Shown here piece after piece: positions 18,334 through 27,300 of a stretch of DNA of 64,000 nt (its first letter is position 1; the number at the start of each line of letters is the position of its first letter). Location of the stretch: assembly GCA_013141055.1 (NCBI GenBank), contig JABFRS010000001.1, forward strand, positions 3,031,319-3,095,318. Direction: 5' to 3'. Source of the DNA: Cyclobacteriaceae bacterium (GTDB lineage Bacteria; Bacteroidota; Bacteroidia; Cytophagales; Cyclobacteriaceae). The notes beneath the pieces are model-generated. The model did no database searches. It was not told the DNA's origin and saw only the letters and a list, made by a program, of their open reading frames with translations. The translations under genes and the position numbers were made by a program.

Positions 18334-18750
18334 ATGAAGAACATTCCATTGCTCCTGCTTGCAGTAACGTTTTTGATGACCTCTTGTAAGAAAGATGAGG
18401 TCAAAAAGAAGGAAGGAGTCGATCCCCTTGCGTCGGGCGTTTACAAAGGTGAATTTTACAGAGGAGGTCCACTGATTGATGCAATTTCTTCACATGTGAC
18501 AATTGTGGTCACTGATAATAAATTTGAAGGATCCAGTGATGTTTCAAATTATCCATCCATTTGTTCCGGCACTTTCTCAGTAAGCGGAAGTAAAATCAAT
18601 TTTTCGAACGCTTGTGCTTTCACTGCTAATTTTGATTGGACGTTGATTTTAGGCGGAGAATATGACCTGGAGGTAAACGGAAACGAAGTTATCATGATTC
18701 ATCGATATGATGATGGCAACTTTGATCGTTATAGATTGTCGAAGCAATAA
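18334..18750 (+). CDS. Small lipoprotein of unknown function
   Basis: 138 residues from ATG 18334, where a lipoprotein signal begins (MKNIPLLLLAVTFLMTS-C); an upstream in-frame ATG at 18301 would only add a polar lead. After the Cys comes a charged linker (KKDEVKKKEGVD) and a beta-rich domain with repeats of strand-turn-strand, lipocalin-like in pattern. Bacteroidota secrete many such lipoproteins. Function not recognised. Confidence 0.7.
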   Translation: MKNIPLLLLAVTFLMTSCKKDEVKKKEGVDPLASGVYKGEFYRGGPLIDAISSHVTIVVTDNKFEGSSDVSNYPSICSGTFSVSGSKINFSNACAFTANFDWTLILGGEYDLEVNGNEVIMIHRYDDGNFDRYRLSKQ

Positions 18751-18895
18751 AATAAGTCACTTCTTTTTTCTCCTGTTTTAGCATTTCGTCGGAATCGCCC
18801 CTCACGATTGTCGTTTTTAAGCCTTTCTATGTTTAGGGGGTTGAGTAATTTCGTTACGTCAACACAAAAAAACATAAAGACTTAAATTCAAAAAC

Positions 18896-19321
18896 ATGGA
18901 TCATTCAATTGTTTCTTGCCTCTGGTGTGATGGTAATGCCAGGGAAGCAGCGGATTATTATTGTTCAATCTTTAAAAATTCAAAGATCACTGATGCTAAT
19001 CCGATGGTCGTGGCCTTTGAATTGAATGGATCAAAATTCATTGGATTGAATGGCGGACCGAACTTCAAATTTAACGAAGCAGTTTCTTTTGTTGTAAACT
19101 GTGATACCCAGGAAGAGATTGACCATTACTGGAACAGTCTGATTGCAAATGGTGGCAATGAAAGCATGTGCGGTTGGTTAAAGGATAAGTTTGGTGTCTC
19201 CTGGCAGATCGTTCCATCCATGCTCGGCAAGTTGATGTCGGATCCTGAAAAAGGAAATCGAGCGATGCAGGCACTTTTAAAAATGAAGAAACTTGATATT
19301 GCAAAGCTTAAAGCAGCATAG
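18896..19321 (+). CDS. VOC-superfamily protein (PhnB-like)
   Basis: 141 residues with the PhnB/3-demethylubiquinone-methyltransferase-like VOC fold: CLWCDGNAREAADYYCSIF at the N-terminus, GSKFIGLNGGPNFKFNEAVSF in the middle, and CGWLKDKFGVSWQIVPSML, the typical C-terminal strand. The family is poorly characterised; despite the old Pfam name it is not a methyltransferase by motif. Stand-alone gene. Confidence 0.85.
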   Translation: MDHSIVSCLWCDGNAREAADYYCSIFKNSKITDANPMVVAFELNGSKFIGLNGGPNFKFNEAVSFVVNCDTQEEIDHYWNSLIANGGNESMCGWLKDKFGVSWQIVPSMLGKLMSDPEKGNRAMQALLKMKKLDIAKLKAA

Positions 19322-19400
19322 AAATAAATAGTAATTTTAGATTCCAACCTGAACGTCGGAACATGTGTCTAAGAGTTATTAATACTGAAAAATCTTAGCT

Positions 19401-19859
19401 ATGAAAAAACTGATCCTTCCGATATTCCTGATTTTGATCTTAATCTCTTGTGAAAAAGAGAAGATTGCACCAATTCCAGCAAATTGTACAGAGAAATGGA
19501 TTCTTGTGCGGATGACTGGAAACTTTGCAAATCAGCCACCACTTGTAGGTGCAGATATGGACTGGCAGGAGTCACTTTACTTTTATCCTAATGGAAAGTT
19601 TCTTAAATCAAGAGAGCGAAATGGTGCTATTGTAGAGGCGGGTGGTACTTTTCAAATAACAACGATAAGCTATCAAAAGTACGTTGAGTTAGTCTATGAT
19701 TCCGAAAATGAATTGATTGCAACCTGTGAGGCAGGATTGAAAGAATATCTGATGGTAAATTCTGATTCTGAATTATCAGGAACCTGGATGGCTTGTGATG
19801 GCCCGGGTTTGTATTATGAAAAACTTGGATTCATTTGTGCCTTCAATGGAGATCAATAA
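19401..19859 (+). CDS. Lipocalin-like lipoprotein
   Basis: 152 residues. Lipobox at the end of a short signal (MKKLILPIFLILILIS-C), then an acidic linker and a beta-rich domain starting with ..CTEKWILVRMTG, the W-x-L-V pattern typical of Bacteroidota lipocalin-like lipoproteins. Three further cysteines are present. Function unknown. A good terminator follows. Confidence 0.75.
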   Translation: MKKLILPIFLILILISCEKEKIAPIPANCTEKWILVRMTGNFANQPPLVGADMDWQESLYFYPNGKFLKSRERNGAIVEAGGTFQITTISYQKYVELVYDSENELIATCEAGLKEYLMVNSDSELSGTWMACDGPGLYYEKLGFICAFNGDQ

Positions 19860-19864
19860 TCTTG

Positions 19865-19898
19865 AAAGCAGTTGGTGAAGCTGCCAACTGCTTTTTAT
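19865..19898 (+). terminator. Intrinsic terminator
   Basis: AAAGCAGTTGG paired with CCAACTGCTTT, loop TGAAGCTG, followed by TTTTTATAA. It follows the lipocalin-like lipoprotein stop by 5 nt. Confidence 0.8.
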
Positions 19899-19900
19899 AA

Positions 19901-20320
19901 TTACTTACTTTCTTCCTTTTTACTTTCTTCAAGTATCTCCGGTGCGTATTGTAAAATAACGCCATACCATCTTACCAGCTTCTTAATATCAGAAACATAT
20001 ACTCGATTTTCATCATATTCAGGCAGCACTGATTTCAGGAATGCTTTCAACTCTGATGGATCTGAATTGATATCGACACCTGTATCATTATTGAATTCTT
20101 TTTTGATCTTCTTTAAAACATCTCCCAATGGAATTGTTCCTTCTTTTGTAGTGGTATAAATCGAGATTTCTTCCAGCAAAGATATCCGGTTGCTTGCGCT
20201 GGCAACCATTCTGCTTTTCGCCTCATCAAGAGATTCCAACAGAACGCCCGTATTTCCTGGTTTTAAAATTTTGTACAATCCACCTTTTCCGGAAACGCTA
20301 GCGAGATCTTTTAATTCCAT
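19901..20320 (-). CDS. DUF5606 family protein
   Basis: 139 residues; N-terminus MELKDLASVSGKGGLYKILKP is a short beta domain, followed by a helical region (SLLEEISIYTT..EGTIPLGDVLKKIKKEF) and a charged C-terminus. This matches DUF5606, a Bacteroidota-specific family of unknown role. A perfect TAnnTTTG box (TATTTTTG, 20351-20344 on the minus strand) lies 24 nt upstream of the ATG, without a clear -33 partner. Upstream on the same strand is engB. Confidence 0.8.
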   Translation of the reverse strand: MELKDLASVSGKGGLYKILKPGNTGVLLESLDEAKSRMVASASNRISLLEEISIYTTTKEGTIPLGDVLKKIKKEFNNDTGVDINSDPSELKAFLKSVLPEYDENRVYVSDIKKLVRWYGVILQYAPEILEESKKEESK

Positions 20321-20437
20321 CGTTTATACTTTAATATGATTAGCAAAAATAAGGATTCAATTTGAATATGAAGTGAGATTACGCAGTGTTTGATAAAGAA
20401 AAGCCAGAAGCGGAGATTCAGAATCAAACGAGTGAAA

Positions 20438-21040
20438 TTATTTTTTTACACCCGTAAGAAGGGATCCGATATACCCCAGCAGTTGGTCCTTACCTTCATG
20501 TTTTTCTGATGACGTCAGAAACATTGGGGGAAGTTCAGCCCAGGTCACTTTTAAAGTGTCTTCCCATCTTTTTATGGATATCAACAATTCACTTCGTTTC
20601 AACTTATCTGATTTTGTAAAGACGAGCGAAAAGGGTAGGTTCTGACTTGCCATCCATTCAATGAATTCTAGATCAATTTTTTGGGGCTCATGACGTGGAT
20701 CCAGGAGCACAAAAGTTGTTGTAAGAGTTTCTCTTTTTTTGAGATAGGTTTCAATCATCGGTCCCCATGACTGCAGTTTGCTTCGTGCCGTATGAGCATA
20801 TCCATATCCAGGTAAATCCACCAGATACCATTTTTCGTTGATCAGAAAATGATTGATTGTCTGTGTCTTGCCGGGAGTGGAGGACGTATTGGCCAGTGTT
20901 TTCCTGTTCACCAGCATATTAATAAGAGACGACTTTCCCACATTGGATCGGCCAATGAATGCAAATTCATGCTTGTTTGACACCGGACTACGCCCAGGGT
21001 CCGTATTGCTCATGATAAATTCGGCCGATTTTATAATCAT
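20438..21040 (-). CDS. engB: Ribosome-biogenesis GTPase YihA/YsxC/EngB
   Basis: 200 residues. GTPase motifs in order: G1 GRSNVGKSS, G2 region TPGKTQT, G3 DLPGYG, G4 TKSDKL. Needed for 50S assembly. I start it at ATG 21040 (MIIKSAEFIMSN), which aligns with the YsxC start (MKVTKSEIVIS); longer in-frame starts up to 21124 would read through the promoter at 21046-21075. If that promoter is right, transcription starts at or next to the ATG and the mRNA is nearly leaderless. Confidence 0.92.
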   Translation of the reverse strand: MIIKSAEFIMSNTDPGRSPVSNKHEFAFIGRSNVGKSSLINMLVNRKTLANTSSTPGKTQTINHFLINEKWYLVDLPGYGYAHTARSKLQSWGPMIETYLKKRETLTTTFVLLDPRHEPQKIDLEFIEWMASQNLPFSLVFTKSDKLKRSELLISIKRWEDTLKVTWAELPPMFLTSSEKHEGKDQLLGYIGSLLTGVKK

Positions 21041-21045
21041 TTTGG

Positions 21046-21075
21046 CAAAAGTACCAATAAGAACCAGCACCTCAA
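21046..21075 (-). promoter_or_regulatory. Promoter of engB
   Basis: Minus strand TTG (21075-21073), 19-nt spacer, TACTTTTG (21053-21046), a perfect match to TAnnTTTG. The -7 box ends 5 nt before the ATG at 21040, so the 5' UTR is very short or absent. Confidence 0.65.
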
Positions 21076-21175
21076 CAATTTCTTGATGACTTGATGTGGA
21101 AATCAGAATATCCAGCATAGGCACTTCTGCATATTAACACATTAACACCTTGAAGGAATTCACTAACTTTCGCAC

Positions 21176-21895
21176 GTGGTAGTACCTTACAAAGAAGATT
21201 CCTCAGCCAAGAAGCAACAAGTCGCCAGGATGTTTGATAGCATCAGTGGCCGCTATGATTTCCTCAACCATTTTTTGAGCCTTGGTATTGATATTGTCTG
21301 GAGAAAAAAAGCTGTTGCCTTATTGAAAGAGCTTCAGCCTAAAACGATCCTTGATGTGGCAACCGGTACCGGTGATTTTGCCATCGAAGCACTTAATCTC
21401 AACCCTGATAAGATTGTCGGTGTTGACATTTCTGAAGGCATGCTGGAAGTCGGCAGACAAAAGATGCGTGCTAAAAAGGTTGATCATATTATTGATCTCC
21501 GCTTGGGTGACTCTGAAAATCTTCCGTTTGAGGATAATTTTTTTGATGCTTTGATCGTTGCCTTTGGTGTGAGGAATTTTGAGAATCTGGAACGTGGGTT
21601 GGCAGAGATGCTAAGGGTAGTAAAGCCCGGAGGAAGAATTGTTATTCTTGAATTCTCCAGGCCTTCAAAATTCCCGATGAAGCAGTTGTACAAAGTTTAT
21701 TTTACTGCCATCTTGCCATTGGTTGGCCGATGGATATCGAAAGATCAATCGGCGTATCAATATCTTCCTGAATCAGTACAAGCTTTTCCAGATGGAAATG
21801 ATTTCATAAAAATTCTTTCCACCATTGGTTACAAAAATCCGCAATGCAATTCACTCACTTTCGGAATAAGTTCGCTCTACTGGGGTACCAAATAA
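21176..21895 (+). CDS. menG: Demethylmenaquinone (ubiquinone/menaquinone) C-methyltransferase
   Basis: 239 residues, GTG start. SAM-binding motif I VATGTGDFAIEAL near residue 60, and UbiE/MenG family motifs SLGIDIVWRKKAV, FGVRNFENLERGLAEMLRVVKPGG and YLPESVQAFP. Makes menaquinone, the Bacteroidota quinone. The porT gene begins inside its last 52 bp in another frame. Confidence 0.94.
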   Translation: MVVPYKEDSSAKKQQVARMFDSISGRYDFLNHFLSLGIDIVWRKKAVALLKELQPKTILDVATGTGDFAIEALNLNPDKIVGVDISEGMLEVGRQKMRAKKVDHIIDLRLGDSENLPFEDNFFDALIVAFGVRNFENLERGLAEMLRVVKPGGRIVILEFSRPSKFPMKQLYKVYFTAILPLVGRWISKDQSAYQYLPESVQAFPDGNDFIKILSTIGYKNPQCNSLTFGISSLYWGTK

Positions 21896-22575
21896 CGGTA
21901 CTGCTGTTGTTAACCACAGGTCTTTCCTATGGGCAGAATTTTGCGTGGGCGAAAAGAAATAATCCTGAGTTTGATAGAAGAAAAATCTCTTACGGTTTTA
22001 TGATTGGTATTCATACCTCAGCCTATGAGGTTAAATACTCTGATCGGTTTGTAACGCAAAGTTTTGATACCGTTCATTCTGTGCAAGGTTCTTTCAGTGG
22101 AGGATTTTCATTGGGATTTCTTATTAATCTTCGTTTGAACGAAGTCCTCGATCTGCGAGTGATGCCAAAAGCAGGATTCTATAATCATAAGCTTAACTAC
22201 TATTTTACAAACAACTCTTCAAGGCAGCAATTGGTAGAAACCTCTATGTATGAATTTCCAATCCTGTTAAAGTATAAATCCATGCGAAGAGGAAATGTCA
22301 GGATGTACATGGTAGGAGGTTTTACACCATCCTTTGAGGCCTCCGGAAAAAATGATGTACAGTCAACAACTTCCAATCTTGATATAAAGAGTATGAACCT
22401 TAGTCTTGATGCAGGTCTTGGCTTCGATTTTTATTTTCCTTTCTTTAAATTCTCTCAGGAAATTCGTTTTCAAAAAGGCTTGACAAATATGCTTGGATCT
22501 GACCCTAGTCCTTTTGCAGCACCCATTAAAGATCTTCACACCAATACTATTTCGGTGTATTTCATTTTTCAATAA
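21844..22575 (+). CDS. porT: PorT-family protein (type IX secretion/gliding)
   Basis: 243 residues. After a signal-anchor stretch (LLGYQITVLLLLTTGLSYGQ) comes a beta-rich region with FMIGIHTSAYEVKYSD, GGFSLGFLINLRLNEVLDLRVMPKAGF, and ISVYFIFQ at the C-terminus, an outer-membrane barrel pattern. Gene order menG-porT is conserved in Bacteroidota; PorT/SprT is required for type IX secretion and gliding. The start lies 52 bp inside menG. A slightly later start is possible. Confidence 0.82.
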   Translation: MQFTHFRNKFALLGYQITVLLLLTTGLSYGQNFAWAKRNNPEFDRRKISYGFMIGIHTSAYEVKYSDRFVTQSFDTVHSVQGSFSGGFSLGFLINLRLNEVLDLRVMPKAGFYNHKLNYYFTNNSSRQQLVETSMYEFPILLKYKSMRRGNVRMYMVGGFTPSFEASGKNDVQSTTSNLDIKSMNLSLDAGLGFDFYFPFFKFSQEIRFQKGLTNMLGSDPSPFAAPIKDLHTNTISVYFIFQ

Positions 22576-22607
22576 TATTGCCTCTTCTTTCACCCCGTTA
22601 ATCATTT

Positions 22608-23369
22608 ATGACTCATAAGCGAATCGTCTTTATCACCGGAGCTACTTCCGGGATCGGAGAGGCTACTGCCAGATTGCTGGCCAAAAATAATTTCAAGCTC
22701 ATCCTTTGTGGCAGAAGAAAAGATCGTCTTGCGGAGATCAGCAAAGAATTGTCTTTGATTACTGAAGTTACTACTCTCTCTTTTGAGGTTCGGGATCATA
22801 ATGAAGTTGCCAAGGCAATTAAATCTCTTCCTGCAGAATGGACATCCATTGATATCCTTATCAATAATGCAGGCAATGCACACGGCCTTGATCCGATTCA
22901 ATCTGGTAATGTTGAAGACTGGGATGCAATGATTGACATTAACGTAAAAGGCTTACTGTATGTATCACGTGAAGTGTTGCCAGGAATGGTCGAACGTAGA
23001 TCTGGTCACGTAGTTAATCTGGGATCTATTGCTGGGAGAGAAGTGTACGCAAACGGAAACGTTTATTGTGCCAGTAAGTTTGCTGTTGAAGCTTTGACCC
23101 GTAGCATGCGAATTGATCTGAATGCTGCCGGAATTAAAGTAACTGCGATCCAGCCTGGAATGGTAGAGACGGAATTTTCATTAGTCAGATTTAAAGGAGA
23201 TGCTGAGCGTGCTGCCGCAGCTTACAAAGGCCTTATTCCCTTGAAGGGTGAGGACATAGCTGACCTTATTTTGTTTGCTTTAACCCGACCGCCTCATGTA
23301 GTGGTGGCTGATCTGGTAGTTTTTCCAGTTGCACAAGCCAGCGCAACCGTTGTAAAACGTGAACAATAA
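22608..23369 (+). CDS. SDR-family NAD(P)-dependent oxidoreductase (YdfG-like)
   Basis: 253 residues, classical short-chain dehydrogenase: cofactor motif TGATSGIGEA at residue 10, NNAGNAHG, catalytic Ser in GSIAGREVY and Tyr-x3-Lys in YCASKFAVE. An Arg-rich CGRRKDR after strand 2 favours NADP. Closest in character to YdfG 3-hydroxy acid dehydrogenases. Substrate not known. Confidence 0.88.
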   Translation: MTHKRIVFITGATSGIGEATARLLAKNNFKLILCGRRKDRLAEISKELSLITEVTTLSFEVRDHNEVAKAIKSLPAEWTSIDILINNAGNAHGLDPIQSGNVEDWDAMIDINVKGLLYVSREVLPGMVERRSGHVVNLGSIAGREVYANGNVYCASKFAVEALTRSMRIDLNAAGIKVTAIQPGMVETEFSLVRFKGDAERAAAAYKGLIPLKGEDIADLILFALTRPPHVVVADLVVFPVAQASATVVKREQ

Positions 23370-23427
23370 TTTTATACCTTAGTACACTTAATTTTTAACC
23401 GCCTGTTATAAGCCACATGCGGTTCTT

Positions 23428-24213
23428 ATGTTCTCAGCAATGAAGAAAACAATCCGTAGCTTTTCGCTAATCATTAATTATAAGACACTGATCATTACTG
23501 CACTGTCTGTAATATCAACTTATGTTTGCATTCAATTTGGTCTCACTGCAAAATTTCCTGATATGCTGGTGGGTGTGGCCATTGTTTTCCCCGTTGTGTT
23601 TTCAATTGGCTCGGCCTACAGTAGAAGAGAAACGGCTTTGCAGAGATGGGCCGACTTTAAAGGTCACGCGATTGCCATCTATTATGCAACACGTGATTGG
23701 ACGACAAACAAAAATAATGATCTGCCGCAGCGTACTCGCGAGACTACTCTTGAGATGATGCAAAAATTGAAGATTATTCTTAGTGGAAAGAAGAGCGAGT
23801 GGCCTGCAAGAGAAGTCGAGATCTATAAACTCTTTTCGAAACTATCAGCAATTACCATGGAGTTGCGGGATCATGGTGTTCAAAGTGGAGAGATTTCCAG
23901 AGTGAGTCAGTATGTTAGCAAGATGATCATTGCCTTTGATAATCTTAAGATAATTTTTGTCTATCGAACACCCGTAACCTTAAGGGCGTATAGCAAAGTT
24001 TTCATTTATATTTTCCCGATCATATATGGACCATATTTTGCCAGCACATTTGGTGATTATTCGCCATCGCTGGAATATGTTATGCCTGTGCTCTACAGCT
24101 TCATTTTGGTCAGTCTGGATAATATTCAGGATCACCTTGAGAATCCTTTTGATGAAGTGGGAGAGGATGATATTGACATTGATGCCGAAGGTGCTCGTAG
24201 GCTATTGGATTAG
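23428..24213 (+). CDS. Bestrophin-like membrane protein (divergent)
   Basis: 261 residues, about four hydrophobic segments. The order resembles UPF0187/bestrophin: N-terminal LIINYKTLIITALSVISTY, ETALQRWADFKGHAIAIYYATRDW, then RTPVTLRAYSKVFIYIFPIIYGPYFA, and a C-terminal ILVSLDNIQDHLENPFDEVGEDDIDID, similar to the bestrophin LED-PF-x-NDLPL end. Bestrophins form anion channels. The match is distant, so treat it as a hint. Start 23428, or ATG 23440. Confidence 0.55.
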   Translation: MFSAMKKTIRSFSLIINYKTLIITALSVISTYVCIQFGLTAKFPDMLVGVAIVFPVVFSIGSAYSRRETALQRWADFKGHAIAIYYATRDWTTNKNNDLPQRTRETTLEMMQKLKIILSGKKSEWPAREVEIYKLFSKLSAITMELRDHGVQSGEISRVSQYVSKMIIAFDNLKIIFVYRTPVTLRAYSKVFIYIFPIIYGPYFASTFGDYSPSLEYVMPVLYSFILVSLDNIQDHLENPFDEVGEDDIDIDAEGARRLLD

Positions 24214-24249
24214 CCAAGAAAAGCATATACCGTCAACCCGCAATTCGAT

Positions 24250-24267
24250 ATCCGTACTGGTACGGAT
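24250..24267. repeat. 18-bp palindrome upstream of the TPR-CHAT gene
   Basis: ATCCGTAC-TG-GTACGGAT, eight perfect base pairs around two bases, about 70 bp upstream of the CHAT protein gene. The loop is too short for a good RNA hairpin and no T-run follows, so a dimeric regulator site is more likely than a terminator. Confidence 0.4.
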
Positions 24268-24337
24268 TTCTACGTAATTCCACTAATTTAAAGCAATAGG
24301 TAGCTTTTTCTCTTTATTTTTAGAGTTAAAGCTCCCT

Positions 24338-27300
24338 ATGAAAGTTACCGTTTCTCTTGCCTTCGCACTATTTTCTCTTCTCCTCACATCTTTTGGGCAG
24401 AAAACTGAAACTGAGGTTTACACCATGGGGTTCAAGTTCTCTTCATTGGAGAAAAAAGGGGCAAACGTATATACAGCTGCCATTGATCATGGCCTTGACA
24501 TAGGACTGAAACAGGACGGCACCGGAACTGTTTATGGAATGGTTCGCAAAGACGTAAAAGCTCATAATCATAAGTTAGGCACGGTGACATGGACATCGGT
24601 TTCTCAAAACCGTTCAGTGGGTACCATCAAACTAAATGAAAATGAGATCATAATGGATGGTGATTTGTTTTATGTAAATATCACGGTTCCGAAAAGAGAG
24701 CGTACTTCTTATTTCTTTCTCATCACAGAAGCTATAAATGTTGTTAAAGACAACGGGGAACCTTATTACACATTTGAGGAAATTCTCGAAAAGGACGGCT
24801 TCACTTTGCGCACAGAAAAATTTCTGTCCATGCAAAATGACATACATGCAGCTGGAGAAAAGCTAAAACAATCTGGCTATAAGGGCAAGGTTCAGGCTGG
24901 CCCGTATGAAGGCGAGGCAGTGTATGATGTTATGATAAAAACTGATACGCTGGCAGTTTGGTACTATGTCTATCATCTTAATCAGATGAACTGGGAGACG
25001 ATGGGTCAGGATATCCGACTTAGTGAGGCATTCAAGGAGTATGTGGAGGAAGGGGATGTTGCTTCTCCGGGTTTATTGAAAACCTGGTTTGTCGGTGCGA
25101 CAAAGCAATCCATGGAAGGAAAGTATACTCAGTACAAAAGAAAGATAACAAAAAAACTTCTTGAAGATTGGAAAGAGGATGCGACAAAATTTTCCAACGA
25201 TAAGAAATTTGATGATGCCGAGGCATTGCTGGATGCATGCATTTTTCTCTCCGAAAAAATGGGAGACGAGAATCAAATTGGCCTTTATTTTTTCGCAAAA
25301 GCTGATTTGTATGAGAGGTCTGAAGCCTATGATAAAAGTCTGGCATCATATCAATTGGCATTGGATCATTTCACTAAAGCCAATAATAATTTCACGATAG
25401 GCCATGCTCATCAGGCAATAGGGATGGTACAGTATCGATTAAAAGATTATGCTAATTCCTTAAAGTCATTTGAAAAAGCGATTGGTATCCGGGGCAAGTT
25501 GGTGAAAGACAACCCTGGTAATGTTGACTACCTGAATAACATGTACACAACATTGAACGCATCCGCTGATGTAACGTATGCTGTGGAAGATTACCAGTCA
25601 TCGATTGAGATCTATCGAGCTGCTTTGAAGTTTGCAAGACTGGCCAAAAATAAAAGTGATGAAGGAACGGCCCTATGGAATCATGGTTTTGTATTTGAGG
25701 AGAAACTCAAAAACCATGACTCCTCTTTGGTGTATTATCAGAAGGCAAAAGATATCTATGTTGACTTAAAGGATACAACCAGCGTTGTTACATTGATGCG
25801 ATCTCTGGCAATCGTTAATGAAAATTTAAAGCGGTATCAGATAGCGAAATCCATTACCGCAGATGGTATTGCTTTGGCAAAAAAAACCAAGAATGACGCA
25901 TCGCTTGTAACCATCCTTGACTATCAGGGAATCCAGTTTGTGGAGCATGAGGATTATCTCAATGCCATTAAAAGTTATAAAGAGGCGGAGGTTATCTACA
26001 AAAAGCTTGATAACCGGGTGAAGCTTGAAAATCTGAAGAAGAAACTTGCAAAATGCTATCGTGAAACGGGGCAGTATGATCTCGCTATTTCAAAATTCAA
26101 AGAGCGGCTTGAGTACATCGAAGTGGATGATCTTTCCAGAAGAGCAGACATGAATTGGGACATTGCATTGGTATATGGAAAGAAGGGAGATATCAAGAAT
26201 GAGATTTTTTATTATGATAAATCTGAAAAGGACTATCGACAGATCAAGGACACCGCAAGCCTCACAATTGTTATCAATAATATGGGCTATGCTTATCGTG
26301 ATGTTAAGGACTCTGTCAATTCATATAAAAATCATGAACGTGCAATTCTCTTAAATAGAGACAGAAAAGACAAGTCAGATCTTGCCTACTCATACGAGCA
26401 TCTTGCCAATTCCTATAAGCAGTTCGATAGTAATGTAAAGTCTATTGAGAACTTCAGGCTGGCCCAGAAAATTTATGAACAATTAGGGAATTTTCTAAAG
26501 GCTGGTAATATGAGTGACGACCAGGGACATCGTCAGGTGGCGCGCAAGCAATATGCCCTGGCAATAGACAGATTCACGGAATCCATTAAACTGTACAATA
26601 GGGCCGGAGACAAAAGGGAAGAAGCTGAAGCTCATTGGGATCTTGCCTATCAGTCGGATACCTGGTTTGACCACTATGATTTCTCCATCGATCATTACAA
26701 AACAGCTTATGGATTGTATATGGAAGCCGGGGACTCAGTTAATGCCTGCGTCATGCTTTCCAATATTGGACAGGATCATTGGAGTAAGGTAGATTATGTG
26801 AAGGCGATAGAATATCATCAGAAGGCAATAGCACTGGCAAAAGCTTGCAGGAATAACAAGCAAGTTGCGCGATCCTGGTCGAAACTGGCAATCCTATACA
26901 AGGACTCTGGTAATCCCATTGATGGAACTATAGCGCTCGTGAATGCGGCAGATGCACTATTGGTGATAAAAGATTCCGTACAACTGGGAACAACTTATCA
27001 GGACATCGGGAATACTTATTATAAGTCGAAAGACTATCCAAAAGCAATGGATTATTTCGATCGCTCGATTACTATTCGTAAAGCCTTAAGGGATACATTA
27101 AACCTGGCTTCTGCTCTTAATGATCTTGCGATAGTCTATGCAATTAAAAATGATTACAAAAATGCCGAGCCCCTGTATTCAAAAGCCCTGGTTCTCCGAA
27201 GGAAGATCAAGGACAGGGATAATATTCCATATAATCTCTCATGTCTCGGAAATCTGGAATTAAATGTTCAACAGGATTATGTGAAGTCAGAGAAGTATTT

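Noticed and set aside
21041-21124. 28-residue extension of EngB
   Set aside because: It runs over the promoter and does not align with the family start.
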